From: Gryllotalpicola ginsengisoli DSM 22003
Lineage (GTDB): Bacteria > Actinomycetota > Actinomycetes > Actinomycetales > Microbacteriaceae
Direction: 5' to 3'
Length of the DNA: 64,000 nt
Assembly: GCF_000419445.1 (NCBI RefSeq)
Contig: NZ_AULK01000005.1
Coordinates: 186,001-250,000, forward strand
This document shows positions 7,810 through 15,967 of this stretch, piece after piece (within the stretch, counting starts at the first letter, position 1; each line of letters begins with the position of its first letter). The position numbers and the translations under genes were made by a program. The notes beneath the pieces were generated by a model, which had not been told where the DNA came from, searched no databases, and worked only from the letters and a program-made list of their open reading frames with translations.

Positions 7810-8462
7810 GGCTGGTCTCCATTCGCCGGCTGCGCCGTCGAGTCGACCGCCGTACCCCCGCCGGCCGACTCGGCCGCAGGCTCCCCGCCGGCCGACTCGG
7901 CCGCAGGTCCGCCCCCGCTGGTCGACTCGGCCGCAGGCCCACCCCCGCTGGTCGACTCGGCCGCAGGCCGATTGGAGGCCAGGGGCAACTGCATGACGAT
8001 CGCATCCACGTCGTCCGGCTGGTAGTACCCCTTGCGGATGCCGATGTCGGTGTACCCGAGCGAGTGGTACAGCTGCTGCGCCCGGTCGTTGTCGACCCGC
8101 ACGTCGAGGAACACGTCTCGCACCCCGCGGCGCTGCGCCTCCGCGTGCAGCTGGTTCATCAGCTCACGCCCCATGCCGACTCCGCGCACGTCGGGGGCGA
8201 GGGCGATGGTCTGCACGTCGGCGTCCTTCGAGCCGGGCAGCGCGAGCAGCCCGGCGTATCCGCGCACCACGACGGGGTCGTCCACCGGCACGACGGCGAG
8301 GTACCAGGTGTGGGGGCTCGCGAGCTCCTGCCGCCACAGCTCGGGCGACCACGCGTCGTTCACGAAGATCTGCCGCTCGAGCTGGGCGATCTGCTCGAGG
8401 TCGGCCATGCCGGCGCGGCGCATGGTCCACCCGCCGAGCACCGGGAACTCGAGGTCGCTCAC
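7806..8462 (-). CDS. rimI: Ribosomal protein S18-type alanine N-acetyltransferase RimI
   Basis: 218 residues; the family is usually about 150-165. Residues 1-163 are a GNAT fold with the acetyl-CoA loop RGVGMG (about 93-98) and the typical [22 protein letters not shown] segment. It acetylates N-terminal Ala of S18 and possibly other proteins. Residues 165-218 are a low-complexity tail with four copies of an AAES-containing repeat. That tail is encoded by tandem DNA repeats and one copy of a 35-bp palindromic element, so it looks like repeat DNA captured into the frame. Overlaps 4 nt with tsaB upstream and with tsaD downstream. Confidence 0.93.
   Translation of the reverse strand: MSDLEFPVLGGWTMRRAGMADLEQIAQLERQIFVNDAWSPELWRQELASPHTWYLAVVPVDDPVVVRGYAGLLALPGSKDADVQTIALAPDVRGVGMGRELMNQLHAEAQRRGVRDVFLDVRVDNDRAQQLYHSLGYTDIGIRKGYYQPDDVDAIVMQLPLASNRPAAESTSGGGPAAESTSGGGPAAESAGGEPAAESAGGGTAVDSTAQPANGDQP
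7814..7848 (-). repeat. 35-bp palindromic element, copy 1 (rimI 3' end)
   Basis: On the minus strand it starts GGTCGACTCG, has 13 bp of variable centre and ends CGAATGGAGACC. Two other copies with the same ends and exact length lie at 18279-18313 and 18333-18367. This copy codes for the last residues of RimI. Confidence 0.85.
7861..7970. repeat. Tandem repeat inside rimI
   Basis: The word GACTCGGCCGCAGG occurs at 7867, 7894, 7924 and 7954 (spacing 27, 30, 30). It shares GGTCGACTCGGC with the 35-bp element next to it and codes for the AAES repeats of the RimI tail. Confidence 0.85.
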
Positions 8463-9079
8463 GCGGTCACCCGCTTCGGGCCTGCGGACAGGGTGACGTC
8501 GGGCGAGCGCAGGTAGAGCGCCTCGTCGGCGGCGAACGGCCGCCCGTTCGCCCAGGTCAGCTCGGCGAGCAGGCCGAGCGCGGCGGCCGAGACGGATGCC
8601 GCCTCCCGCCGCTCCACGTCGACGTGGGGCAGCTCGTCGGGCGCGGCCAGCCCGGGCCCGCTCGCGCGGGTCGGGAGTCCGGCGTCGTCGGCGCCCGCGT
8701 AGTGCGACCAGTACAGCTCGCGGCGCCGCGCATCCGTGAGCACGAGCAGCGGTCCGGTGTGCCCGCCGCGGTAGGCGTCGAACGCGATCGCGTCGTGGCT
8801 GACCAGCCCCACGACCGGCTTCCGGGCGCCGAGCGCGAAGGCGCGGGCTGCGGCGATGCCGACGCGCAGACCGGTGAACGGGCCGGGCCCCATGCCCGCG
8901 GCGACGGCGCTCAGCGCCCCGACCGCGACCCCGGATTCCTCGAGCGCTTCGGCGATCAAGCTGCCGATCACCTCGGCGTGCCGGCGGTGGTCGTCGACCG
9001 ACTTCTCGGCGATGACGCCCCGGTCGAGGTCGACCACGGCGACCGACGACCCGGCCGAGGTGTCGATCGCGAGCAACAT
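8459..9079 (-). CDS. tsaB: tRNA threonylcarbamoyladenosine biosynthesis protein TsaB
   Basis: 206 residues, starting MLLAIDTSAGSSVAVVDLD, the ASKHA-like N-terminus of TsaB, with MGPGPFTGLRVGIAAARAFA, the most conserved stretch of the family. It is the TsaD partner in the t6A complex. The start is supported twice: GGAGG lies 1-5 nt before the ATG, and TAGCCT lies 6 nt before it, so the message could be leaderless or very short. A promoter here means tsaB-rimI-tsaD does not depend on tsaE, from which it is separated. Confidence 0.95.
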   Translation of the reverse strand: MLLAIDTSAGSSVAVVDLDRGVIAEKSVDDHRRHAEVIGSLIAEALEESGVAVGALSAVAAGMGPGPFTGLRVGIAAARAFALGARKPVVGLVSHDAIAFDAYRGGHTGPLLVLTDARRRELYWSHYAGADDAGLPTRASGPGLAAPDELPHVDVERREAASVSAAALGLLAELTWANGRPFAADEALYLRSPDVTLSAGPKRVTA

Positions 9080-9085
9080 GCCTCC

Positions 9086-9091
9086 AGGCTA
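9086..9091 (-). promoter_or_regulatory. -10 box of tsaB
   Basis: Minus-strand TAGCCT, 6 nt before the ATG. The intervening GGAGGC could also be a ribosome site for a longer message. Confidence 0.45.
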
Positions 9092-9136
9092 CCGGGGCCG
9101 CGCAGAGGAGACTGGTGCGGGGTGCACCGAGGCGGC

Positions 9137-9142
9137 TACATT
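9137..9142 (+). promoter_or_regulatory. -10 box of pxpABC
   Basis: TACATT, 27 nt before the pxpA start, overlapping the left edge of the TTGTTCAACAA operator. The -35 is weak. Confidence 0.45.
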
Positions 9143-9152
9143 GTTCAACAAT
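9140..9152. promoter_or_regulatory. GntR-type operator upstream of pxpA
   Basis: ATTGTT-C-AACAAT, a perfect 13-bp palindrome with a central base. The identical sequence lies at 14233-14245 and a near copy at 14212-14222, both at the promoter next to the GntR gene. It overlaps the pxpA -10 box, which fits repression. Confidence 0.8.
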
Positions 9153-9169
9153 CTCGAAAGGAGGCCCGC

Positions 9170-9940
9170 GTGACCGCGATCGACCTCAACGCCGACCTCG
9201 GCGAAGGCTTCGGCGCGTGGTCCATGGGAGACGACGAGGCGCTGCTCGAGACGGTCACGAGCGCGAACGTCGCCTGCGGCTTCCACGCCGGCGACCCGCA
9301 GATCATGCTCGCATGCTGCCGCTCGGCGGCCGCGCGCGGGGTCTCCATCGGCGCACACGTGGCATACCGCGATCTGCATGGCTTCGGCCGCCGGGCGATC
9401 CCCGTGGACCCGGACGAGTTGTACGCCGACGTCGTCTACCAGCTCGGGGCGCTGCGAGCGGCCGCGCACACCGCGAACACGCGTGTGCGCTACGTGAAAC
9501 CGCACGGCGCCCTCTATAACGTCGCGATCCGGGATGCGCTCCAGGCAGAAGCCGTCGCCGCCGCCTGCGCGGACGTGGATCCGCAGCTCGCAGTGCTCGC
9601 CTTGCCGGGTTCCCAACTGCATCTCTCGGCCCAGGCGCACGGGCTCACCGCGGTGGCCGAGAGCTACGCCGACCGCGCGTTCGGTCCGGACGGCACGCTC
9701 GTGCCGCGATCGCAGCCGGGCAGCGTGCTGCATGACCCCGATGAGATCGCTGCCCGCGTCGTGCGACTCGTCACGGAGCACCGGGTGACCGCGATCGACG
9801 GCACAGAGCTCGAGTTGGTGCCGCAGTCGGTGTGCGTTCATGGCGACACTCCCGGCGCCGCGCAGATCGCCCGCAGCGTCCGATCCGCCCTGCTGCAGGC
9901 GGGGGTCCGGCTTGAGCCCTTTGCCGCGGAAGCATGGTGA
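9170..9940 (+). CDS. pxpA: 5-oxoprolinase subunit PxpA (LamB/YcsF family)
   Basis: 256 residues. The sequence DLNADLGEGFGAW near the start and NVACGFHAGDP are signatures of LamB/YcsF proteins, a polysaccharide-deacetylase-like metal-binding fold. With PxpB and PxpC it forms the ATP-dependent 5-oxoprolinase that opens 5-oxoproline (pyroglutamate) to glutamate. The GTG start is chosen because AAAGGAGG precedes it by 5 nt. A TTGTTCAACAA palindrome lies 18-30 bp upstream over the -10. First gene of pxpA-pxpB-pxpC; pxpB starts inside its last codons. Confidence 0.95.
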   Translation: MTAIDLNADLGEGFGAWSMGDDEALLETVTSANVACGFHAGDPQIMLACCRSAAARGVSIGAHVAYRDLHGFGRRAIPVDPDELYADVVYQLGALRAAAHTANTRVRYVKPHGALYNVAIRDALQAEAVAAACADVDPQLAVLALPGSQLHLSAQAHGLTAVAESYADRAFGPDGTLVPRSQPGSVLHDPDEIAARVVRLVTEHRVTAIDGTELELVPQSVCVHGDTPGAAQIARSVRSALLQAGVRLEPFAAEAW

Positions 9941-10557
9941 GCACACCCCGTTTCCTGCCCGCCGGAGAGCGAGCCGTGCTGGCCGAATTCGCTGATCTCG
10001 CCGGTGTCATGGCGCAGCGCGCCGCGCTCGCCGCCGAACCGATCCCGGGCGTGACCGAGACGGTCACCGGTGCACGCACCCTTCTCCTGCGCTTCGACGC
10101 CACGACGGATGCCGCCGCCGTCGCCCGCGCGCTGCGCGAACTGCCGCCCGTCGCGCCGCCGGATTCGGAGGCCGACGTGATCGAGGTCCCCGTCGTCTAC
10201 GACGGGGAGGACCTCGAAGCCGTCGGCGCCATGACCGGCCTCGGCGCCGACGGAGTCGTCCGCGAGCACACTGCACGCCTGTGGCGCAGCGCCTTCTGCG
10301 GCTTCGCGCCCGGGTTCAGCTATTTGACCTCAGACGGCGCCTCGCTCGAAATCCCGCGGCGGCCCACGCCGCGCGTCGCGGTGCCGGCCGGCGCGGTCGC
10401 CCTCGCGGGAGAGTTCAGCGCCGTCTATCCCCGCACCTCCCCCGGCGGCTGGCAACTCATCGGCCGCACCGAGATGGCGATGTGGGATCTCGAGCGCGAC
10501 CCGGCGGCTCTGCTGCCACCCGGAACGCCGGTGCGCTTCGTGGCGGTCGAGGCCTGA
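9934..10557 (+). CDS. pxpB: 5-oxoprolinase subunit PxpB
   Basis: 207 residues, carboxyltransferase domain subdomain C/D 1 family (KipI, allophanate hydrolase subunit 1). The family motif CGFAPGFSYL is present, as is the RPTPRVAVPAGAVALAG segment. It pairs with PxpC to form the kinase/cyclase-like half of 5-oxoprolinase. It overlaps pxpA by 7 nt and pxpC by 1 nt (TGATG), which suggests translational coupling. Homologues were once described as sporulation kinase inhibitors (KipI), but the complete pxpABC set supports the metabolic role. Confidence 0.94.
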   Translation: MVSTPRFLPAGERAVLAEFADLAGVMAQRAALAAEPIPGVTETVTGARTLLLRFDATTDAAAVARALRELPPVAPPDSEADVIEVPVVYDGEDLEAVGAMTGLGADGVVREHTARLWRSAFCGFAPGFSYLTSDGASLEIPRRPTPRVAVPAGAVALAGEFSAVYPRTSPGGWQLIGRTEMAMWDLERDPAALLPPGTPVRFVAVEA

Positions 10558-11453
10558 TGGCGGTGCTCGCGGTCGAGGGCGTGGGATGGCAGGCCCTCGT
10601 CGAGGACGCCGGACGGCCCGGCTTCGCCGATGTCGGACTCGGGTCCGCCGGTTATGCCGACACCGCCTCGGCCGATCTCGCCAACCGACTGGTCGGCAAC
10701 CGGCACGGGTCGGCGCTCGTCGAGGCCCTGTTCGGAGGCTTGGCGGTTCGTGCGCGAGGTGCTGCGCTCGTGGCCGCGACCGGCGCGCCCTGCCCGGTGC
10801 TCGTGCGGGGCGAAGACGGGCGGATGCGCGGCGCGGCGATGTACGAGGTCATCGACTTGCGCGACGGCGACCGTCTGGAGCTCGGCTCCCCGTCCGTCGG
10901 GCTGCGCAGCTACCTCGCCGTCCGCGGCGGCATCGACGTGGAGCCGGTCCTGGGCAGCCGCTCCCGCGACACGCTGGCAGGCGTCGGCCCGGCACCGCTG
11001 GCACCGGGCGATCTTCTGCCCATCGGCGGGAACGACGCCGAATGGCCGTCCGTCGACGCCGTGCCCTGGCCCGGGTGGACGTCCGGCGGCGAGGTGGTGC
11101 TCGACGCCGTGCGCGGCCCGCGCGACGACTGGTTCGAGCCGGCCGCGATGGCGTGGCTCGGCGCGGGCACGTTCACCGTCAGCAGCCAGGCCGACCGCAT
11201 CGGCGTGCGCCTGACCTCGGCTCAGCCGCTCACCCGCCGCGAGCGCGGCGAACTCCCGAGCGAGGGCGCCGAACTCGGCTCGGTCCAGGTTCCCCCCGAC
11301 GGACACCCGATCCTGTTCCTCGCCGACCACCCCGTCACCGGGGGCTATCCGGTCGCCGCGGTGCTGACGAGGGCGTCCATCGCGCGTGCCGCTCAACTCG
11401 TGCCGGGCCAGCAGGTCCGCCTGCGGCTGCTGCCTGCGCCGCCGCTTCCGTGA
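10557..11453 (+). CDS. pxpC: 5-oxoprolinase subunit PxpC
   Basis: 298 residues, biotin-dependent carboxyltransferase family (KipA, allophanate hydrolase subunit 2). It has QALVEDAGRPGFADVGLGSAGYAD at the N-terminus, LRSYLAVRGGIDVEPVLGSRSRDTLAG in the middle and DHPVTGGYPVAAVL near the end, all family hallmarks. The ATG at 10557 shares one base with the pxpB stop; longer frames upstream would overlap all of pxpB. It ends 21 bp from the convergent DUF2891 gene, with no clear terminator between them. Confidence 0.94.
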   Translation: MAVLAVEGVGWQALVEDAGRPGFADVGLGSAGYADTASADLANRLVGNRHGSALVEALFGGLAVRARGAALVAATGAPCPVLVRGEDGRMRGAAMYEVIDLRDGDRLELGSPSVGLRSYLAVRGGIDVEPVLGSRSRDTLAGVGPAPLAPGDLLPIGGNDAEWPSVDAVPWPGWTSGGEVVLDAVRGPRDDWFEPAAMAWLGAGTFTVSSQADRIGVRLTSAQPLTRRERGELPSEGAELGSVQVPPDGHPILFLADHPVTGGYPVAAVLTRASIARAAQLVPGQQVRLRLLPAPPLP

Positions 11454-11474
11454 GCCGGCGCGCCCGTTCCGGGA

Positions 11475-12518
11475 TCAGATTCCGTGTCGCTCGATCGCGG
11501 ACACCGCGTCCCACGCGAAGGTCGCCAGCCAGTGCGAGGAGAAGTACTCGTCCGAGACGGATGCCTCGAGCGCTGCGGGCAGCAATGCCGGCACCGCCGC
11601 GCGCAACAGGGCGGCGAGGTGCTCCGAGCCGGTCTCGGCGAGCGCCGAGGCGATCTTGACAGCGGCCGACGCGCGCGACAGGTCGAGTCCGTAGAGATGC
11701 GACTGCTGCGGGTCGCCCGGATCCAGGACAGTGGCCGGCCTGAGCACCGCACTGTCCGGCTCGAGCAGCCCGAAGAAGCCTGCGGCCCACTCCGCGAACT
11801 CGCCGTCGGGAAGCACCTCACGCATCAGCAGCGCTTCCTCCAGCCCGGGCGAAAGGAAGTCCTGGCCGCTGCGCTCATAGTGGAACGGCCAGTCCCGGTC
11901 CGCGCCGTACCAACGCCGCGCTGCGCGCGCGCACTCCTCGGCAAGCCTCTCGTCGCCGAGTTCGAAAGCCGCGGCGCGCAGGTGACGGATGCCGAAGGCG
12001 CTGTTGGCGTGAACGCCGTGCCGCACCGGCTCGGGCACTCCGGTGAGCCATCCGATCGCCAATTCGCCGATCGTGGCGGCCAGCTCGGCCAGCGCCGGGT
12101 CGAGCGAGCGGATGCGCACGTCGTCGGCGCGTCGCACGGCGGCGATGAACTCGAGCGCCCAGGCCCAGCCGTACGGGCGCTCGTAGTGCGGGTTGTCGCG
12201 CAGGTAGGCCGCTTCGATCGCCGCATTGCCCTCGGTCACGGTGACGGCGAGACGCGAGTGCAGCCGCTGCGCCGTCTCGCCCCGGGTGCCGGTGTCGAGC
12301 AACTGGACCGCGAGCCAGTGCATGTGCGCACTGGAATGCCAGTCGAACGATGAGCCGAAGATCGGGTGCCGCACTCGCGCGGGAACAAGGTCGTCATCGC
12401 TGCGGTCGAGGTGCTGGGCGGCGTAGGGATACGGCCGCGTGATGTTCTCGAGAGCGACCTCGGCGAAGCGGGGGGCCCATGCGAGGCGGTCGATGCGGAA
12501 GGCGTCAGAAGGCGACAA
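11475..12518 (-). CDS. DUF2891 family protein (copy A)
   Basis: 347 residues, cytoplasmic (no signal peptide). Conserved blocks are FDWHSSAHMHWL, ERPYGWAWALE, PVRHGVHANSAFG, DRDWPFHYERSGQDFLSP, ATVLDPGDPQQSHLYGL and SSHWLATFAWDA. The repeated helical pattern and many Trp/His/Asp/Glu residues suggest an alpha/alpha-toroid fold like some sugar epimerases and glycosidases; this is inference. Function is unknown. The TTG start overlaps the DUF979 gene by 14 nt, making it the third gene of DUF969-DUF979-DUF2891. A paralogue lies at 14945-15967. Confidence 0.85.
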   Translation of the reverse strand: MSPSDAFRIDRLAWAPRFAEVALENITRPYPYAAQHLDRSDDDLVPARVRHPIFGSSFDWHSSAHMHWLAVQLLDTGTRGETAQRLHSRLAVTVTEGNAAIEAAYLRDNPHYERPYGWAWALEFIAAVRRADDVRIRSLDPALAELAATIGELAIGWLTGVPEPVRHGVHANSAFGIRHLRAAAFELGDERLAEECARAARRWYGADRDWPFHYERSGQDFLSPGLEEALLMREVLPDGEFAEWAAGFFGLLEPDSAVLRPATVLDPGDPQQSHLYGLDLSRASAAVKIASALAETGSEHLAALLRAAVPALLPAALEASVSDEYFSSHWLATFAWDAVSAIERHGI

Positions 12519-13473
12519 AGTACATCAGTCCGATGTTCACGACGAGCATGATCGCCGCCGTCGGCAGCTGGGCCTTGATGGCGCTGTAGCGGTTGCGCAT
12601 CTCGAGCAGCGCGGCGGGCACGAGGTTGAAGTTCGCCGCCATGGGAGTGGTGAGGGTGCCGCAGAAGCCGGCGAGCATGCCGATCGAGAACACGGCGGCC
12701 GGATTGCCATGGAAAACATGGACCAGCACGGGCCAGCCGACCGCCGCGGTCATGATGGGGAAGGCCGCGAACGCGTTGCCCATGATCACGGTGAACACGG
12801 CCATTCCCACGCAGTAGACGAGCACCGCCGCGATCAGCGAGCCGTCGGGAAGCATCTTCTTCGTGATGTCGCCGACCGCCGTGCCGACGCCCGCCTCGGT
12901 GAAGAGCGAGCCGAGCGTCGACAGCATCTGCGGCAGCAGGGCCGCCCATCCGATGGCCTCGAGCAGCCTTCCGCCCTCGCGCACGGGGGTGGCCAGCGAC
13001 GGGGGCTTCAGGATCAGCACTCCGACGGCGGTCGCCACGATCGCACTCACTCCGAGTCCCGTCAGGGTCGCGGTGCCGTCCGCCAGCAGCGGTGAGCCCC
13101 CGATCTTCACCATCGGCCCCACCAGTGCCACCAGCACCGTCACCGCGGGGATCACCAGAGCGGGGATGAAGAGCCGGTTGCCGAAGCGCGCCGCCGAGAC
13201 CTCTCGTTCCTCGGCACTGGTCGTGCGCTCGACCGCCTTGCCGGTGAAACCGAACCCGGCGAGCACGACCATGAGCAGCACAGCGATGCCGAGGATCCAC
13301 GCCGGCGCCTGGCCCGACACGACGAAGGTGCCGTAGAAGAAGCTCAGGCCGAGCACGCCCCAGAAGGCGCCGTTCCCGAGACGCCGCGCATGCGTGCGGT
13401 CGCCGAGGATCAGGACCGAGACGGCGACGAAGAACGCGCCGATGAGCCAGTAGAGCCACTCCGCGGTGATCAT
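12505..13473 (-). CDS. 5-oxoproline transporter, DUF979-family subunit
   Basis: 322 residues, about nine hydrophobic helices. It starts MITAEWLYWLIGAFFVAVSVLI and contains GMLAGFCGTLTTPMAANFNLVPAALLE and MGNAFAAFPIMTAAVGWP, typical of DUF979. DUF969 and DUF979 proteins act as a pair and have been linked to 5-oxoproline uptake; the pxpABC genes next door support that. Its ATG overlaps the DUF969 stop (ATGA), so the two subunits are made together. Confidence 0.88.
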   Translation of the reverse strand: MITAEWLYWLIGAFFVAVSVLILGDRTHARRLGNGAFWGVLGLSFFYGTFVVSGQAPAWILGIAVLLMVVLAGFGFTGKAVERTTSAEEREVSAARFGNRLFIPALVIPAVTVLVALVGPMVKIGGSPLLADGTATLTGLGVSAIVATAVGVLILKPPSLATPVREGGRLLEAIGWAALLPQMLSTLGSLFTEAGVGTAVGDITKKMLPDGSLIAAVLVYCVGMAVFTVIMGNAFAAFPIMTAAVGWPVLVHVFHGNPAAVFSIGMLAGFCGTLTTPMAANFNLVPAALLEMRNRYSAIKAQLPTAAIMLVVNIGLMYFVAF

Positions 13474-14180
13474 GCCGCCGCCTCCGAGGCCGACGCCGTT
13501 CCGAGCGGGGCGCTGCGGAGCATCCGATCGAGCTTGCGGTCCAGCAGCAGCAGCCGAGTGCCGTGCACGAGCAGTGCCGCGATGCCCGTCGGCAGAGCCC
13601 AGAGCGCGAGTTCGAGCGGTTCGAGCGTCAGGTGGTACGTCGTGTCGACGAACCCGGTGATCAGCAGGATCGAGCCCACCGCGACGAAGATGTCCTCTCC
13701 GAAGAAGACGCCGACGGTGTCGGCGGAGGCCGAGAACCCCTTGAGCATCTCGATGGCCTTCTCGCTGAGCGTGCCGTACTTCCGTTCGGCAGCTCCGACC
13801 ACCATCGGGTAGATCAGCGGGCGTACCGCCTGCGCGTACCCGCCGATGGTGGTGAGGCCCACCGCCGCCGTCGCCTGGCGGATCGCCTGGTAGAGGGCGA
13901 GGATGCGCCCGGCGGTGAGCTTGTCGAGCTTGCCGATCAGCCGCGCGGCTTGAGCCTGCAGTCCGTAGCGCTCGATCAGACCGATGACCGGCAAGACGAC
14001 GGCGAACGTCGTGACGGACCGGCTGTTGGCGAAACCGGTGCCGAACGCGTTGAGGATCTCGAGCGGGCCGATTCCGCCGATGACGGCGGTGACGATGCCG
14101 GAGACGGTCACCACCAACAGGGCGTTGAGGCGCAGGGCGAAGCCGATCACGACCAGCGCGACGCCGATGAGCACGAACAT
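13470..14180 (-). CDS. 5-oxoproline transporter, DUF969-family subunit
   Basis: 236 residues, membrane protein starting MFVLIGVALVVIGFALRLNALLVV. It has VTTFAVVLPVIGLIERYGLQAQA and ATAAVGLTTIGGYAQAVRPLIYPMVVGAAE, typical of DUF969. It is the first gene of the transporter operon. The frame extends to 14222, but the ATG at 14180 is preferred: GGAGAG precedes it and the longer frame would include an operator. Two TTGTT(G/C)AACAA palindromes and a TAGCTT box lie upstream, so it should be under control of the divergent GntR gene. Confidence 0.88.
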   Translation of the reverse strand: MFVLIGVALVVIGFALRLNALLVVTVSGIVTAVIGGIGPLEILNAFGTGFANSRSVTTFAVVLPVIGLIERYGLQAQAARLIGKLDKLTAGRILALYQAIRQATAAVGLTTIGGYAQAVRPLIYPMVVGAAERKYGTLSEKAIEMLKGFSASADTVGVFFGEDIFVAVGSILLITGFVDTTYHLTLEPLELALWALPTGIAALLVHGTRLLLLDRKLDRMLRSAPLGTASASEAAA

Positions 14181-14211
14181 GGGCTCTCCAGAGAGGGTCA
14201 AGGGGAGGAGG

Positions 14212-14222
14212 TTGTTGAACAA
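14212..14222. promoter_or_regulatory. GntR-type operator, proximal copy upstream of the DUF969 gene
   Basis: TTGTT-G-AACAA, the same palindrome as at 9140-9152 with the other central base. It overlaps the edge of the TAGCTT -10 box (14221-14226, minus strand). Confidence 0.75.
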
Positions 14223-14232
14223 GCTAGGGCAG

Positions 14233-14245
14233 ATTGTTCAACAAT
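14233..14245. promoter_or_regulatory. GntR-type operator, distal copy
   Basis: ATTGTT-C-AACAAT, identical over 13 bp to the operator upstream of pxpA. It lies 21 bp from the proximal copy, two helical turns, so two dimers could bind the same DNA face. Confidence 0.8.
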
Positions 14246-14265
14246 CCGAGCCCGTCTGTGGTGGT

Positions 14266-14284
14266 TTTACACGCCGTTTACACG
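14266..14284 (+). repeat. Direct repeat TTTACACG upstream of the GntR gene
   Basis: TTTACACG occurs at 14266-14273 and 14277-14284, an 11-bp period, within the likely promoter of the regulator gene. It may be a second binding site type or part of the promoter. Confidence 0.4.
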
Positions 14285-14309
14285 TCACGTCCCGTGGAAG
14301 GATGAGGGC

Positions 14310-14942
14310 ATGAGCACGCGGGGTCCCGGCGCCGAGCACGCGGCCGCGAGTCTGCGCAGCAGAATCATCGACGGCGAACTGCGCCCGGGCACGCAGCTGT
14401 CGGAAGAACACCTGAGCGTCTCGCTGGGGGTTTCGCGGAACACGCTGCGGGAGGCGTTCCGGCTGCTGGCCCACGATCGCCTTGTCGAGCACCGCTTCAA
14501 CCGCGGCGTGTTCGTGCGCGAGCTTTCCGCCGAAGACGTGGCCGACGTCTTCGCGGTGCGCCGCATCGTTCAACTCGCGGCGGTTCAGGCGACGTCGCCC
14601 GATGACCCCGCCCTTCGCGATGCGCGACAAGCGTGCGCCGATGCTCGCGCGGCGGCCGCGCGCGGGGCCTGGCTCGAGGTCGGCAGCGCGAACATGCGGT
14701 TCCACACCGCCCTGGCTTCCACCCTGCACAGTGAGCGGATGGAGACGCTGATCCGCTCGTTGATGGCCGAACTCCGGCTCGCGTTCCACGCCATGGATGA
14801 CGATCTGCGCCAGTTCCACGAGCCGTACATCGCGCGGAACGAGGCGCTGCTCGAGTTGCTGGAGAGCGGCGACCGGCGCAGGGCGGCTGACGCGCTACGC
14901 ACCTACCTCGACTCCGCCGAGCGGCAGCTGCGCGGCCGCTGA
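14310..14942 (+). CDS. GntR-family (FadR subfamily) transcriptional regulator
   Basis: 210 residues. The N-terminal winged helix-turn-helix (about 8-72) includes LSEEHLSVSLGVSRNTLREAFRLLAHDRLVEH and NRGVFVREL. The C-terminal FCD ligand domain (about 78-205) carries conserved metal/ligand positions such as D..FH.AL (MRFHTALAS) and EPYIARNEALLELL. Divergent from the DUF969 operon, with three TTGTTNAACAA palindromes in front of the target genes, as expected for a FadR-type repressor. 5-oxoproline or glutamate is a likely ligand (inference). The ATG follows GGAAGGA. Its stop is 2 bp from the stop of the second DUF2891 gene. Confidence 0.9.
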   Translation: MSTRGPGAEHAAASLRSRIIDGELRPGTQLSEEHLSVSLGVSRNTLREAFRLLAHDRLVEHRFNRGVFVRELSAEDVADVFAVRRIVQLAAVQATSPDDPALRDARQACADARAAAARGAWLEVGSANMRFHTALASTLHSERMETLIRSLMAELRLAFHAMDDDLRQFHEPYIARNEALLELLESGDRRRAADALRTYLDSAERQLRGR

Positions 14943-14944
14943 AC

Positions 14945-15967
14945 TCACCCCGGCAGCTGCTCGAGCGCGTCCCACGCGAAGGTCGCCAGCCAGTGCGACG
15001 ACATGAACTCCTCCGAGACGGCGGCCTCGAGGGCCGCCGGAAGCAGGGCGGGGGCGGCGTGCTCGAGCCATCCGATCAGCTCGTCCTGCCCGCCCGCGGC
15101 CCGCAGCGCACGCGCGACGCGTGACGCGGCCGCCGAGGTCGACAGCCCGAGACCGTACAGGTGCACCTGCTGCCCGTCGCTCGGGTCGAGCACGGTGGCG
15201 GGCGTGAGCACGGATGCTTCGCCCGAGAGCCGCCCGAAGAACCCGGAGGCCCACGCGCCGAACTCGTCGGGCGGCAGCACCGCCGCCATCAGATCGGCCT
15301 CGGCGAAGCCGGGCGAGAGGAAGTCCTGCCCGCTGCGTTCGTACTCGAACGGCCAGTCCCGGTCCTCGCCGAACCAGCGCCGCGCGGCCGCCTCGATCGC
15401 CTGCGCCGCGTCGTCGCGCCCGAGCTCGCGGGCGGCGCCGAGCGCGAGGCGCATGCCGAAGGCCGAGTTCCCGTGCACGCCGTGCCGCACGGGCTCGGGC
15501 GCGGCGGCGAGCCATCCGATCACGCGCTCCACGAGCACGTCGGTCAGGGGCGCGAACCCGGGCGCGAGGGCGGCGACCACGGGAACGTCGGAGCCGGCCG
15601 CCGACGCGGCGAGCGCGAGCGCCCAGCCCCACCCGTAGGGGCGCTCGAACAGCGGATGCGCGCGCAGGTAGTCCGCCTCGACGGCCAGGTTCTCGGCCGT
15701 GAGCGCCGCCTGCAGCGCCCCGGCGAGCCGGTCGGCAGCGGGGAACGCGACCCCGAACTCGAGCAGCCGGGTGCCGAGCCAGGTCATGTGGACGCACGAG
15801 TGCCAGTCGTACGAGGTGGCGAACGCCGGGTGCAGCTCGACGGGCAGAGGCCGGTCGTCGGGGCCGGCCGTGGTGTGGTGCGCGGCGTACGGGTACGGCC
15901 GCGACAGGTTGTCGAGCACGACCCGGGCGAAGGCGTCGGCGTGGGCGCGTTGCAGCTCCTCGCTCAT
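14945..15967 (-). CDS. DUF2891 family protein (copy B)
   Basis: 340 residues, paralogue of the protein at 11475-12518. Shared blocks are RPYPYAA, YDWHSCVHMTWL, ERPYGWGWAL, PVRHGVHGNSAFG, DRDWPFEYERSGQDFLSPGFAEADLM in two parts, ATVLDPSDGQQVHLYGL and SSHWLATFAWDA. The strictly kept His, Trp, Asp and Glu residues argue for an enzyme in both copies. Start ATG overlaps the S33 peptidase stop (ATGA), so this copy is cotranslated with a peptidase while the other goes with the transporter. Function unknown. Confidence 0.84.
   Translation of the reverse strand: MSEELQRAHADAFARVVLDNLSRPYPYAAHHTTAGPDDRPLPVELHPAFATSYDWHSCVHMTWLGTRLLEFGVAFPAADRLAGALQAALTAENLAVEADYLRAHPLFERPYGWGWALALAASAAGSDVPVVAALAPGFAPLTDVLVERVIGWLAAAPEPVRHGVHGNSAFGMRLALGAARELGRDDAAQAIEAAARRWFGEDRDWPFEYERSGQDFLSPGFAEADLMAAVLPPDEFGAWASGFFGRLSGEASVLTPATVLDPSDGQQVHLYGLGLSTSAAASRVARALRAAGGQDELIGWLEHAAPALLPAALEAAVSEEFMSSHWLATFAWDALEQLPG

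Noticed and set aside
7861-7970. Frameshift or pseudogene at the rimI end
   Set aside because: The frame is intact, the repeat unit is in frame (27 and 30 bp) and the stop overlaps the tsaD start as it should.
5753-8005. One 750-codon minus frame joining the DUF4190-like protein with sequence upstream
   Set aside because: Only the last 295 residues are protein-like and have a ribosome site; the rest runs out of frame with tsaD.
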